33,385 nt of DNA from Chloroflexota bacterium (lineage in GTDB: Bacteria; Chloroflexota; Anaerolineae; UBA4142). Below are positions 22,250 through 31,199 of the stretch, in pieces; positions within the stretch are counted from its first letter, which is position 1; each line of letters begins with the position of its first letter. The notes beneath the pieces were generated by a model. The model did no database searches and had not been told where the DNA came from. It was given only the letters and a program-made list of their open reading frames with translations. The translations under genes were made by a program, and so were the position numbers. The stretch lies in the NCBI GenBank assembly GCA_016223105.1, contig JACRPR010000159.1:1-33385 (forward strand). The letters are read 5' to 3'.

Positions 22250-23274
22250 TTACGCGCCTCCAACTTCTTCACCCTCTCCCCAAAAATCAAATCACGCCGC
22301 ACAAAATCATTCCAGAATGTGTGCGGATAAATTTTCGCGAGCGGGTTCGCATCGGACAAGCGTTTCAATTGATCGTCGCTCAACGCAAATTCGAGCGCGC
22401 CAAGATTGTCAACGATTTGCGCTTCGCGCCGCGCACCGAGGATCGGAATGATGTGCGATGCTTGCTGGCGCACCCAGTTGATCGCGACCTGGGATGGCGT
22501 GCGTCCGATTTCATTCGCGATTTGCATCACGCTCGCCGCGATTGATTTCGTTTGTGCGTCCGCTTCTTTCACGCGTGTTGCTTCACTCGTTCCACCCGGT
22601 TGATTGAATTTGCCGGTGAGCGTGCCGCCGCCGAGCAAGCCGAACGCAAGCACTGACATTTCCATCGCTTGCGCCATCGGCAAAATATCATGCTCCGCGC
22701 CGCGTTCGCTCAAACTGTACTCGGCTTGATACGCGATCAAACGATTCCAACCGCGCAGTTCCGCGATCGCTTGCGCGTACGACACGATCCACGCCGGCGT
22801 GTCCGAGATGCCGACGTACAACACCTTGCCCACGCGAATCAAATCTTCGAACGCGCGCAGAACCTCTTCGACCGGCGTCGTGCGATCCCACATATGCAAG
22901 TAAAGCAAATCAATGTGATCGGTGTTGAGTCGCGCGAGCGATTGCTCGACGGTTCGCAGTAAATTTTTGCGATGATTGCCGCCCGCGTTCACATCTTTGA
23001 AATCCGAACCAGGTCGGCGCAAAGTATATTTCGTCGCGACGACGAACGCATCGCGCTGATTCGCGATAAATTCGCCGACGAATTTTTCCGCGGTGCCGTT
23101 CGTGTAATTCGACGCGGTGTCAATAAAATTTCCGCCCGCGTTTACGAACGCATCAAAAATTTCGCGACTCGCTTCTTTCGACGCGCCCCAGCCCCAATCT
23201 TCGCCGAACGTCATCGTGCCGAGCGCGAGTTCCGAAACGCGCAAGCCGGATTTGCCGAGGAGTTTGTATTTCAT
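22237..23274 (-). CDS. Aldo/keto reductase
   Basis: 345 residues from ATG 23274 (GGAGGG three to four bases upstream; the longer frame adds 13 unlikely residues). It begins MKYKLLGKSGLRVSELALGT, and the catalytic tetrad is complete: D52 and Y57 (NFIDTASNYTNG), K82 (VATKY) and H127 (LLYLHMWD). Later come VGISDTPAW and the RRxxQIxxNLGALEF helix near the C-terminus. It acts as an NADPH-dependent reductase of aldehydes or ketones in the cytosol; the substrate cannot be told from sequence. It is flanked by palindromes on both sides. Confidence 0.93.
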   Translation of the reverse strand: MKYKLLGKSGLRVSELALGTMTFGEDWGWGASKEASREIFDAFVNAGGNFIDTASNYTNGTAEKFVGEFIANQRDAFVVATKYTLRRPGSDFKDVNAGGNHRKNLLRTVEQSLARLNTDHIDLLYLHMWDRTTPVEEVLRAFEDLIRVGKVLYVGISDTPAWIVSYAQAIAELRGWNRLIAYQAEYSLSERGAEHDILPMAQAMEMSVLAFGLLGGGTLTGKFNQPGGTSEATRVKEADAQTKSIAASVMQIANEIGRTPSQVAINWVRQQASHIIPILGARREAQIVDNLGALEFALSDDQLKRLSDANPLAKIYPHTFWNDFVRRDLIFGERVKKLEARNANF

Positions 23275-23301
23275 AGCCCTCCGAGTATCCGCACCCACTC
23301 G

Positions 23302-23378
23302 AAAAAATGACAACGAATTGAAGGATTAAACGAATTTGCGATCCATTCGTCTAATCCTAAAATTCGTTGTCATTTTTT
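23302..23378. repeat. 77-bp near-perfect palindrome; probable terminator
   Basis: Outer arms of 18 bp are perfect (AAAAAATGACAACGAATT, 23302-23319, and its complement 23361-23378). Inner 13-bp arms (23323-23335, 23345-23357) have one mismatch; the central loop is 9 bases. A-run and T-run at the ends allow rho-independent termination in both directions. It lies between the UPF0182 stop and the reductase start. Confidence 0.85.
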
Positions 23379-23381
23379 GCG

Positions 23382-26141
23382 CTATTTGGTCATCTGCCCC
23401 AACTGATTTAACACTTTTTGTAATTCCTGCATTTCTTTGCCGTACGTCGTCCAGTCCGCGCTCTTCAACGCGTCTTGCGCGCGAGTGTAGTGATCGTTCG
23501 CGCGCTTGACCAGGTCGGCGATGGTCGCGCTGGGAGTTGTGCCCGGCGCGGTCGGTTGCGTCGGCGCGGTAACGCCCGGCGCGGGACTCGCGCCGAACAC
23601 GCGCGCGAGCGCGTTCGCGAGCGAATCTTCCATCGCGATCGCGTTGCTCGTCGCGACGACGATGCGTTTGAGTTGCGGAATCTGCGATTGCTCCGCGAGC
23701 AAATACATCGGTTGCACGTACAACACCGATTTCTCGATTGGGATCACGAGCAAGTTGCCCCACACGATCCGACTGCCGCGCTGATTGAGCAAGGTCAACT
23801 CGGATGAAATTTTTGGATCCTGGTTGAGCCGCGCGTGAATTTGTTCGGGACCGTAAATCAATTTGTCTTTCGGGAAACGATAGACGAGCCGTTTACCGTA
23901 ATCTTCACCGTCGCATTTCACCGAGAGCCACGCGATCATATTTTGGCGTTTCGCCGGCGTGAACGGTTGCATCAGCATAAATTCTTCTTTTGTTTCGCCG
24001 GGCAAACGCATAATCACATAGTACGGCTCCATCACTTGCGGTTGACCGTCCGCGGATTCATTCGGCGCAGACCACAAATCTTCCTTGTTGTAAAACACTT
24101 GCGCGTCTTGCATGTGATACGTTTGATACATCCGCGCTTGAATCGTGAACAAGTCTTCGGGATAACGCAGATGCGCGCGCAATTCTTTCGGCATTTGATC
24201 CATCGTTTTGAACAGCGCGGGAAAAATCGCGCGGTACGTTTTCAGAATCGGTTCGTCCGGTTCGGCGACGTAATACGTTGTCGTGCCGTTGTACGCGTCG
24301 ATCACAATCTTGACCGAGTTGCGAATGTAATTCGTGCGCGCGTCAATGTGTTCGCTGAACGGAAAACGATCCGTGTAGGTGTACGCGTCCTGGATCCAAA
24401 ACAATCTGCCCTCCGCGATCACGAGGTACGGATCGCGATCCAAACGCAAGAATGGCGCAACGCGCGTGATGCGCGTTTGCAGGTTGCGATTGAACATGAT
24501 GCGGCTTTCGGCGGTGAGCGCATCGGAAAGCAAAATGTTCATATCGCCAAAACGCAGGGCGAACATCAATTGATCGCCGAACGTCGCGATCGGCACGCCG
24601 CCGGTGCCGGTGTACGTGGTGAACGCGTTTTCGTCGCCTTTCGGATAATCAAATTCTTTTTCTTTGGTTTTGACGAAAACATATCCGCCGGTCTGTTCGC
24701 CGAAATAAATTTCGGGACGCGTGATCGGAATGACGCCGGTTGGCGGAATGTCGCGCACGAGTAGCGATGGCAAACCGTCCGGCGTAAACTCGTTGACCGG
24801 CGACAGCGCGACGCCGTACCCGTGCGTGTAGAGCAAATGCAAATTGACCCAGGTCTGTGCCTTGTCCGGCAATTTGTTCACCGCAAGTTCACGCGCGCTG
24901 ATCATCGTTTGGCGATACTTGCCATTGATCGTGTACCGATCCACATCTACATCGGTGAAATCGTAATACGTGCGAATCGTTTGAATCTGATCGTACGTTT
25001 GCAGGAGCGGACGATAATCCGCCAATCGAATGTTGTTGATCACGTCCGCGCTTTTCGCAATGTCCTGCGCGGTCGGCGCGTCATCCGCGGCGTAAGGCAC
25101 TTCTTGAATTCCGTCGAGCGCGTACGCCTGGCGCGTGAGCGCGATGTTGTATTTGATGTACGGTTGCTCTTTGACAAATTCGTTCGGGCGCACTTCAAAC
25201 GTCTGCACGGTTTCGGGATACGCTTGCCCGAGCAAAATCCACGCGACGATCCACAGTCCGACCGCGATGCCGATCGCTTTGAGCGCGCGCAAAAAAATGT
25301 TGACGAGCAAGAGCGCGGCAAGCACGAGCGTGATCGCACTCAAAATGTTGAACGCCGGAATTTGCGCGTTGACATCGGTGTAACTCGCGCCGAACACGAC
25401 ACCGCGCGTCGAGTACACCAGGTTGTTGATTTCGATTTGGTAATTCCACGCGCTCATCAACAAAAAGATCACGCCGAGCGCGGAGAGATGCCCTTTGACT
25501 GCCGCTGTCCATTTCAGGCGTCCCAGCCCCATAATGTACGTGATGCCAACCGCGAGCGCGGTGAGAATTACCGCGCCGCTGATCCAGCTCACGAGAAATT
25601 GATAGACCGGCAGAGTGAACACATAGAACGCGACATCGTAATTGAAAATCGGATCGTTAATGCCAAACGCAGTCGCGTTCGTGTACCGCAAAAACATCAG
25701 CCATTGACCTTGCGCGATCATTCCGACAATCGCGCCGAGCGCGAGCCCGCCGACGATCAGCAAAAAGTTGATCGAGCGACCGGCGAACGCGGCGATCTGC
25801 GCGACGCGGGATGATTCATCATTCACGCGCGGGGTCAGCAATCGCGCGATCGCGATGTTGATCGCGTAGAACACAAAGAACGCGAGCGCGGCGCTGAAAA
25901 AAATCGCGAGGCGCGCTTGCCATTCGGTTGTGAACACGGACGCCGCGCCGAGTTCTTCGAACCAGCGATAATCGGTGTAAAGGCGCGGCAAAAATTGTAA
26001 TACGATCCAAATCAGCAGTAACACCGCGCCGATCAAGATCGGACGCCGCAAGTCCGGCGGTTGCCGGCGCAAAATTTCGTCCCAGTTGATTTGCGGAATG
26101 TCGTCGCGATTGACGCGACCTCCGCCGCGATAAAATGCCAT
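23382..26141 (-). CDS. UPF0182 family membrane protein
   Basis: 919 residues; GGAGG six bases before ATG 26141. About seven hydrophobic segments occupy the first 330 residues (starting ILIGAVLLLIWIVLQFLP), followed by a large extracytoplasmic region with family features such as the YGVALSPVNEFTPDGLPSLL stretch, YFGEQTGGYVFVKTKEKEFDYP and the late VIPIEKSVLYVQPMYL. The tail has a Pro/Thr-rich linker and a short helical segment. The family occurs in Actinobacteria, Cyanobacteria, Chloroflexota and Firmicutes and has no established function. It has its own promoter and is not obviously part of the respiratory cluster behind which it lies. Confidence 0.93.
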   Translation of the reverse strand: MAFYRGGGRVNRDDIPQINWDEILRRQPPDLRRPILIGAVLLLIWIVLQFLPRLYTDYRWFEELGAASVFTTEWQARLAIFFSAALAFFVFYAINIAIARLLTPRVNDESSRVAQIAAFAGRSINFLLIVGGLALGAIVGMIAQGQWLMFLRYTNATAFGINDPIFNYDVAFYVFTLPVYQFLVSWISGAVILTALAVGITYIMGLGRLKWTAAVKGHLSALGVIFLLMSAWNYQIEINNLVYSTRGVVFGASYTDVNAQIPAFNILSAITLVLAALLLVNIFLRALKAIGIAVGLWIVAWILLGQAYPETVQTFEVRPNEFVKEQPYIKYNIALTRQAYALDGIQEVPYAADDAPTAQDIAKSADVINNIRLADYRPLLQTYDQIQTIRTYYDFTDVDVDRYTINGKYRQTMISARELAVNKLPDKAQTWVNLHLLYTHGYGVALSPVNEFTPDGLPSLLVRDIPPTGVIPITRPEIYFGEQTGGYVFVKTKEKEFDYPKGDENAFTTYTGTGGVPIATFGDQLMFALRFGDMNILLSDALTAESRIMFNRNLQTRITRVAPFLRLDRDPYLVIAEGRLFWIQDAYTYTDRFPFSEHIDARTNYIRNSVKIVIDAYNGTTTYYVAEPDEPILKTYRAIFPALFKTMDQMPKELRAHLRYPEDLFTIQARMYQTYHMQDAQVFYNKEDLWSAPNESADGQPQVMEPYYVIMRLPGETKEEFMLMQPFTPAKRQNMIAWLSVKCDGEDYGKRLVYRFPKDKLIYGPEQIHARLNQDPKISSELTLLNQRGSRIVWGNLLVIPIEKSVLYVQPMYLLAEQSQIPQLKRIVVATSNAIAMEDSLANALARVFGASPAPGVTAPTQPTAPGTTPSATIADLVKRANDHYTRAQDALKSADWTTYGKEMQELQKVLNQLGQMTK

Positions 26142-26179
26142 AGATGCCTCCTAAACAACGAGTCGGTGTTATTGCTGGA

Positions 26180-26208
26180 ATTGTATGTCCGAACGCGGAA
26201 ACGGTCAA
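26180..26208 (-). promoter_or_regulatory. Sigma70-type promoter of the UPF0182 gene
   Basis: Minus strand TTGACC (26208-26203), 17 bases, TACAAT (26185-26180). The -35 contains the TGA stop of the upstream cytochrome gene. Confidence 0.75.
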
Positions 26209-27377
26209 GCAAGCAACTTGTTAGCGGCGAGCCATACGCCGAGTGCAGCGAAAAAAACCCACGTCCGCATCAACGCGATCACATAACCCAATTGCTCATC
26301 GGTTAGAATTCCTTTGAAAGGATTCATCGCCGTACCTTTGCGCCCCGCGAGCAAAAACGCGATCAGTTCGGCATCGGGTTTCGATTTGATAAACTTGTTG
26401 CCGCGCAGATTCTTGCCCATTCCGCCGCTCCCATCTGACGCGTGGCACGCGGCGCAGTTGCTCTCGTACACTTCTTTGCCCATTTCGGACGGCGGCAAGA
26501 GCGCGAGCAAACGCGACTCGGCTTCCGAAAGCCGATTGGCTTTGACGAATTCCATCACGGCGGCAATTTCGTCTTGTTGCGGTTTCGTCGCCAATGCCAT
26601 CGCCGCGCTCAAATAAAACGCCGCGTCGATCCGATCAAATTGGCGAAGCGCGTACAGCGCGTTGCTAATGTGGCGCGCAAAACTGATCGCGGGCGAGACC
26701 GCGCGCCCATCGCGCCACGCGCCAATCAACGCGACCAGGTCGGTGATTTGTTGCGGCGCTAGCACGGTGCCCCAGGTCGGCATGCCTTTTGCCGGGCGAC
26801 CATGCGCGATCACATCGCGATACCACGCGTCGTCAAAATCCTTGAGCCGCTTGGCATCGTTGATTGCCGGGACACGCGCACTGCCTTGTCCATTTTCGCC
26901 GTGACACACAAAACACGCGTTTGCAAAAATCGTCGCGCCGCGCACCGGGTCGGGAGCGGTAACTGCCGGTTTGATCTCTGGCGCATCCGGTTCCCACGCG
27001 CGCATAAACGCGACCACATGCGCGACTTGCTGATCGGTCAGCGGACCGCCGAACGGTTGACCCCACGCCGGCATCACCGTGCTCGGCACACCCGTGCGCG
27101 TGAGATTGAACAACAATTCGTCCGGCGTTGTTTTGAGCAAACCTTTGGAATTGAGCGCGGGACCTAATTTGCCTTCACCGCGTTCGCCGTGACACGACGC
27201 GCAATTTTCGGCGTAGAGTTTACGCCCCTCTTTTTCCGCCAAATTTTTATCCGCCGCGCTGACCGATTGAATCCGCGTGGGCTCGAAGAACAAATAGATT
27301 TGAAATACGATTAGAATCGCCGCGGTCAAAGCCAAGCCCGTAGCAATAAACGGAGTGTAATTTTCTCGCGATCGCAT
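26205..27377 (-). CDS. Trihaem membrane-anchored cytochrome c of the bc-type complex
   Basis: 390 residues from ATG 27377 (GTG 27380 possible; AGGTGG just upstream overlaps the Rieske stop, so translation is coupled). One N-terminal membrane anchor (about 10-32), three CxxCH haem sites (CASCH near 59, CFVCH near 155, CAACH near 308) and a C-terminal hydrophobic segment (about 364-388). Candidate methionine ligands lie in STVMPAW, KGMPTWG and GTAMNPF. It should take electrons from the Rieske protein on the outer face of the membrane, replacing cytochrome c1 or f, and pass them to a soluble or terminal acceptor. Haems 1 and 2 form a diheme-type pair; the third is a separate domain after a helical spacer. 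Confidence 0.92.
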   Translation of the reverse strand: MRSRENYTPFIATGLALTAAILIVFQIYLFFEPTRIQSVSAADKNLAEKEGRKLYAENCASCHGERGEGKLGPALNSKGLLKTTPDELLFNLTRTGVPSTVMPAWGQPFGGPLTDQQVAHVVAFMRAWEPDAPEIKPAVTAPDPVRGATIFANACFVCHGENGQGSARVPAINDAKRLKDFDDAWYRDVIAHGRPAKGMPTWGTVLAPQQITDLVALIGAWRDGRAVSPAISFARHISNALYALRQFDRIDAAFYLSAAMALATKPQQDEIAAVMEFVKANRLSEAESRLLALLPPSEMGKEVYESNCAACHASDGSGGMGKNLRGNKFIKSKPDAELIAFLLAGRKGTAMNPFKGILTDEQLGYVIALMRTWVFFAALGVWLAANKLLA

Positions 27378-27386
27378 CACACCACC

Positions 27387-27881
27387 TCATCCGGGATAAA
27401 ACAGTTGCGAAGGATCGAACGCCGCGCGCTCGATCGGTTGGCGCGTGTTCACGATGAGTTTGCCGTCGCGCACCGTGACCGGAAAAAGATCGAGCGGGCG
27501 CGGCGCGGGACCATCGAGGACGATTCCGCGACGATCAAACAACGAACTATGGCACGGACAATGAAACTCGTCGAGGTCTTGCCGCCACGGCACGGTGCAT
27601 CCCAGATGCGTGCATTTCTGCCACAGCGCCAGCACCCCGCCATCTTCAAGACGCGAAATGTACAGCCGTCCCTTTCGCACATAACTCACTGTGCCGGGTT
27701 CAAACTCTTCGAGATCGCCGGCGATCACCTCACTGCCGAATCCCCCGACCTCGACGCGCGGTTTGAAAAAGAAAAATAGCGCGCCCAGCCCTTGTCCAAA
27801 CAATCCGACCAGGGATGCCATCCATGCCCAGCCGAGAAAATTTCGGCGGGTCAATTGATTTGCGCGTGCGGTTGAAACCAT
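27387..27881 (-). CDS. Rieske [2Fe-2S] protein of the bc-type complex
   Basis: 164 residues from ATG 27881 (GAGGGAG about nine bases upstream; the longer frame overlaps the subunit IV gene and is not used). A twin-arginine signal (TRRNFLG) precedes one membrane helix (about 17-40). Cluster motifs are complete: CTHLGC (C90, H92, C95) and CPCHSSLF (C108, C110, H111); the cluster is ligated by C90, H92, C108 and H111, and C95-C110 would be the disulfide. It accepts an electron from menaquinol at the outer quinol site and passes it to the cytochrome c subunit. It is the third of the b6-IV-Rieske-cytochrome c gene series. Confidence 0.95.
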   Translation of the reverse strand: MVSTARANQLTRRNFLGWAWMASLVGLFGQGLGALFFFFKPRVEVGGFGSEVIAGDLEEFEPGTVSYVRKGRLYISRLEDGGVLALWQKCTHLGCTVPWRQDLDEFHCPCHSSLFDRRGIVLDGPAPRPLDLFPVTVRDGKLIVNTRQPIERAAFDPSQLFYPG

Positions 27882-27900
27882 GTTTGCGTTCTCCCTCTTG

Positions 27901-28671
27901 CTACAACCCGTCCCAGGGATTGTAGCCGCCCGGCATTTGCCACGGCACATACAATTTAAATCCCGGTCCGCGAAATAAAAATCCGCTCACCGTAAACACG
28001 ATTGCCGAAACGAACATCACGGTAAAGAGCGCGAGCATCACTTCGCGCCGGGTCGCGTTTTGCAAACGCAGAACCAGCGCGGGCAAAGCAACGATCAGCG
28101 CGAGGATGCCGCCGGGCAACACGCCTTGCGCGATCCATTGCGGCGCGGTATCGCGCAACAGCTCGCGCAAACTGAACGCGTTGTCGAGGACGATGTACGC
28201 GATCATCATCAGCGCGGTATACACCGCCGTCCCGGTAACGACGCGCTTGCCGCGCGCGGATCCAAACCACACACCAACATCCGCGCGCGCATGATCCAGA
28301 TACGGCAAAAGGATCAGAAACACAACGAGAACACCTGGGATGATGACGCCGGCTAAAAGCGGGTGCATATGTTCGAGCAATTCTTGCAAGCCGATAAAAT
28401 ACCAGGGCGCTTTGGCGGGATCGGTCGTAACGAACGGATTCGCGATTTCTTCCAACGGCGCTTGCTTGAGCAGTGAGAACAGAAAAATCGCGAGCGTCGC
28501 GCCGAGCAGTAACACCCCTTCCCACAACAACACAATCGGAAAAGCAAAGACCGTGTCCTCGGGACCTTTACCAACCTGTGCGCTTTCGCCGCGCACGAGT
28601 TCCGCGAGCGCGTAGGTCTTGGTCGAGTGTTTCGGAAAAATTTCATCACTGACAGGAGCGTGAGTTGCCAT
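27901..28671 (-). CDS. petD: Cytochrome b subunit IV-like protein (C-terminal half of cytochrome b)
   Basis: 256 residues; GGAG six bases before ATG 28671. Hydrophobic segments and the quinol-site region are visible: NPFVTTDPAKAPWYFIGLQ, then ELLEHMHPLLAGVIIPG. The family's PEWY motif reads APWY, a variant seen in several menaquinone-dependent complexes. More helices follow than the three of chloroplast subunit IV: further hydrophobic segments near 150-170, 185-205 and 215-235. With the b6-type gene upstream it makes a split cytochrome b. The symbol is by analogy only. Confidence 0.92.
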   Translation of the reverse strand: MATHAPVSDEIFPKHSTKTYALAELVRGESAQVGKGPEDTVFAFPIVLLWEGVLLLGATLAIFLFSLLKQAPLEEIANPFVTTDPAKAPWYFIGLQELLEHMHPLLAGVIIPGVLVVFLILLPYLDHARADVGVWFGSARGKRVVTGTAVYTALMMIAYIVLDNAFSLRELLRDTAPQWIAQGVLPGGILALIVALPALVLRLQNATRREVMLALFTVMFVSAIVFTVSGFLFRGPGFKLYVPWQMPGGYNPWDGL

Positions 28672-28698
28672 AGTTATCTCCGAACGGTTGGCGCAAAT

Positions 28699-29430
28699 TT
28701 ATTCGCGATCATTCACCGCCAGCCCGCCGTCTTTGCGGACACGCCAAATGTGCAACGCGACGAGCAGAGCGATCAGCATCGGCAAGACCGCGATGTGCAA
28801 AGTGTAAAAGCGCAGTAACGCGCTCTGCCCCACTTCGCTTCCGCCGAGTAACATCTCGCGCATCGTTGGTCCGGCGAGCGGCGCATAACTCGCGATGTTG
28901 GTGCCGACGGTGATCGCCCAGTACGCGAGTTGATCCCAGGGCAAGAGATAGCCGGTGAAACTCGCGCCGAGCGTCAGCAAAAGTAGAACGACGCCGATGA
29001 TCCAATTGAATTCGCGCGGCGATTTGTACGCGCCGGTGTAGAACACGCGCGCCATATGCAGAATGACGAGGAGCACCATCGCATGTGCCGACCAGCGATG
29101 CATGTTGCGCGTAAACTGTCCGAGCGGCACGACCAACTGAAGTTCTTTCATCGTCGGGTACGCGCGCTCGATGGAGGGCACGTAGTAAAACATCAACAGA
29201 ATGCCAGTCCACACCAGCGCGCCAAATAAAATCGCGGAGAGAATACCGAGCCCGAACGAGTACGACCAACGTAAACTTGAGCGACTCACTTTGACCGAGT
29301 GCAAATGAAAAAAGATATTACTGGTCATCGCGAGTGATCGGTCGAACGGATTGTCGGGCATGCCGTGTCGAAAGAACGAACGCCACATTCGCGATGCGGT
29401 TACTTGCGCGGCAAGGGATGAGCGAGTCAT
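28699..29430 (-). CDS. petB: Cytochrome b6-type subunit of the bc complex
   Basis: 243 residues; GAGGA seven bases before ATG 29430. Four membrane helices with two pairs of haem-b histidines: H111/H125 in [16 protein letters not shown] and H212/H227. The second pair has 14 intervening residues, the spacing of b6 rather than of mitochondrial cytochrome b (13). The quinol-site region [13 protein letters not shown] is present. The position of the cysteine that binds the extra c-type haem in b6f is not visible ([16 protein letters not shown]), so that haem is not predicted. The function is menaquinol oxidation with transmembrane electron transfer. Confidence 0.95.
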   Translation of the reverse strand: MTRSSLAAQVTASRMWRSFFRHGMPDNPFDRSLAMTSNIFFHLHSVKVSRSSLRWSYSFGLGILSAILFGALVWTGILLMFYYVPSIERAYPTMKELQLVVPLGQFTRNMHRWSAHAMVLLVILHMARVFYTGAYKSPREFNWIIGVVLLLLTLGASFTGYLLPWDQLAYWAITVGTNIASYAPLAGPTMREMLLGGSEVGQSALLRFYTLHIAVLPMLIALLVALHIWRVRKDGGLAVNDRE

Positions 29431-29455
29431 AACACTTCCTCGATATGAACTGTGT

Positions 29456-29492
29456 CAGACTTCCAAAGATTCAAAAAAACTTTGGAAGTCTG
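29456..29492. repeat. CAGACTTCCAAAG palindrome between cytochrome genes
   Basis: Perfect 13-bp arms CAGACTTCCAAAG (29456-29468) and CTTTGGAAGTCTG (29480-29492) with an A-rich loop. It lies between the tetrahaem cytochrome stop and the b6 start; there is no T-run after the stem in the direction of transcription. Possibly a processing or attenuation site within the operon; same family as 19487-19520. Confidence 0.75.
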
Positions 29493-29506
29493 AATTACGA
29501 ACGAAA

Positions 29507-30985
29507 TTACTTGATCGGCAGAGTTTGTGAGAATGCGGCGAGGTTCGCGACGTCTTCGAGCGTCCAGCCCATCCCGTAACCGGATGGCATCGGTTCGCCC
29601 GGTTGCCCAGACAAGACCTTGTGGAAAAATTCCCACGGATTGTCCGCCGCGAGCGTGCCGACGTACTCGGGTGTTTTGTCATCGCCAAAGTTGAGCTTTT
29701 TGCCGTCGTTGCCGTGACACGCGGCGCACGTCGCGCTGAACCTGGCTTTGCCTTTCACCGGATCGCCTTTCACCGTTTTATCCGCGTTGACAAACGCGCT
29801 CACGTCCTTCATCTCTTTTTGGATGAACGTGATCATCGCCTTGATCTGGACGGCATCCAGGTTTGCAGAGAAATCGTGATCCTTGTTCTTTTTGCCGGTA
29901 AGCCACGCGGTCAAGTCATCCGCGGAGAGCGTCGCCGATTTCAAAATGCCGGTGAAACCGGTCTTGTGCGAGCCGCCGCCGTACGCGCCGTCCTTGCCTT
30001 TGTAATCCCAGCCGTGACATTCTTTGCACCGCCAGGTGTCGGGACCTTTGCGCGTATTCGTCGTTTGCGTTTTCCACAACGGATGATCGGTCTTGGGTTC
30101 TTCCGCGCCGGTCATGTGCCACCACGCGTCGTACAGACGACCGCCATCACTCATCCCAGGAGTTTTCGACAAGGTTTGCGAGTACGCCAAAACGTTCGCG
30201 TAATCTTGCGGCTTCCACTCATTCGTGATCCCTGCCGGCATGGGCCAACCCGGTTGACCCACCATCATCTTGTGCACAAACTCCCACGGATTATCGTTCG
30301 CGAGAAATCCGACCACTTCGGGCGCGGCGATGGTGGCAAAGTTAATCGCGTTGCCATTCGCGCCGTGACAGTTCACGCAAACTTTTTCGTACTGCGTTTT
30401 GCCGGCGACGACATCGCCGCCCTTGACGGTCTTGTCGGCGTTGATCAGTGTTGCCAGGTCAACTTGACCTTGCGTGATAAACACGACCAGGTCAATCAAG
30501 TCCTGCTCTTTCATCAACTTGCTAAAATCGTGATCGGCGTTCGGCTTGCCCTTGAGCGCGGCGAGAACATCTGCCGCCGGTTTACTCTTCGCGCCGGCGA
30601 CGCCGACAAAGCCGGTTTTGTGCGAGCCGCCGCCGTACGCGCCATCCTTGCCTTTGTAATCCCAACCGTGACATTCCTTGCATCGCCAAGAGATTTCGCC
30701 TTTGCGCGTGTTCGTCGTCTGCGTCTTCCACAACGGATGATCGCCAGCGGGCGCTTTGGCTTCGATCACTTCCCACCAGGTGTCGTACAACACACCGCCG
30801 CGCACGACATCGCCTTTGAGTGTCGCCACGGGGGGCGCGGTGGTTGCCGCGGGCTTGGTCGCCGCGGGTGGCGCGGCAGTCGGTTGGGGTGCAGTCGTTG
30901 GCGTGGCGCAACCAATCATCAGCGCGCCAATCGTCACCAACAATGAAATAATTACGAACGCTCGAACTGTGATCTGCTTCTTCAT
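29507..30985 (-). CDS. Tetrahaem c-type cytochrome lipoprotein built of two repeated halves
   Basis: 492 residues from ATG 30985 (GGAGG five to six bases upstream; GTG 31000 is the longer alternative). Lipoprotein signal with lipobox LMIGC (Cys26), then a Thr/Ala/Pro-rich linker to about 60. Two homologous halves of about 210 residues follow, each with a CKECH site in a strongly conserved block (HPLWKTQTTNTRKG, WRCKECHGWDYKGKDGAYGG) and a second site (CVNCH, CAACH). CxxCH sites are at about 102-106, 203-207, 320-324 and 420-424. It is exported and anchored by lipid on the outer face. Being first of the cytochrome genes it probably exchanges electrons with the bc complex, as acceptor or as an entry point. 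The family of the CKECHGWDYKG domain is not known to me by name. Confidence 0.9.
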   Translation of the reverse strand: MKKQITVRAFVIISLLVTIGALMIGCATPTTAPQPTAAPPAATKPAATTAPPVATLKGDVVRGGVLYDTWWEVIEAKAPAGDHPLWKTQTTNTRKGEISWRCKECHGWDYKGKDGAYGGGSHKTGFVGVAGAKSKPAADVLAALKGKPNADHDFSKLMKEQDLIDLVVFITQGQVDLATLINADKTVKGGDVVAGKTQYEKVCVNCHGANGNAINFATIAAPEVVGFLANDNPWEFVHKMMVGQPGWPMPAGITNEWKPQDYANVLAYSQTLSKTPGMSDGGRLYDAWWHMTGAEEPKTDHPLWKTQTTNTRKGPDTWRCKECHGWDYKGKDGAYGGGSHKTGFTGILKSATLSADDLTAWLTGKKNKDHDFSANLDAVQIKAMITFIQKEMKDVSAFVNADKTVKGDPVKGKARFSATCAACHGNDGKKLNFGDDKTPEYVGTLAADNPWEFFHKVLSGQPGEPMPSGYGMGWTLEDVANLAAFSQTLPIK

Positions 30986-31066
30986 CGAACCCTCCCTCAC
31001 TGTGAAAAAATCCTGGTATTTGCCGGTGAATAATTTGCTCGCAACCTCCTTGCCCTACGTTTATTC

Positions 31067-31199
31067 AATACCTTTGCCAATTCTCGAGCGGATGAATTTT
31101 TTCCCCACGGATACGCTTCGCGAAAACACGGATATTTCTAGTCCCTTTTCCTGCATCCGTGTTCCTTTGAATCCGTGGGAAGATTTTGGCGAAGGTATT
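31067..31199. repeat. Palindromic element with AATACCTT(T/C)GCCAA ends
   Basis: Ends 31067-31080 and 31186-31199 are 14-bp inverted repeats with one mismatch. Inside are inverted copies of CCCACGGAT and CACGGAT. Such paired CCACGGAT/CACGGAT motifs occur as interspersed repeats in many bacterial genomes. No coding sequence is seen in 31001-31302 outside these elements. Confidence 0.65.

Noticed and set aside
23284..23313. Promoter-like TTGTCA-18-GATACT before the aldo/keto reductase
   Set aside because: The predicted transcript start would fall at or after the ribosome binding site, and the -35 is part of the long palindrome arm; not convincing.
29603..30946. Plus-strand open frame of 447 codons opposite the tetrahaem cytochrome
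   Set aside because: The minus strand has four CxxCH sites and a lipoprotein signal; the plus frame mirrors the internal duplication only.
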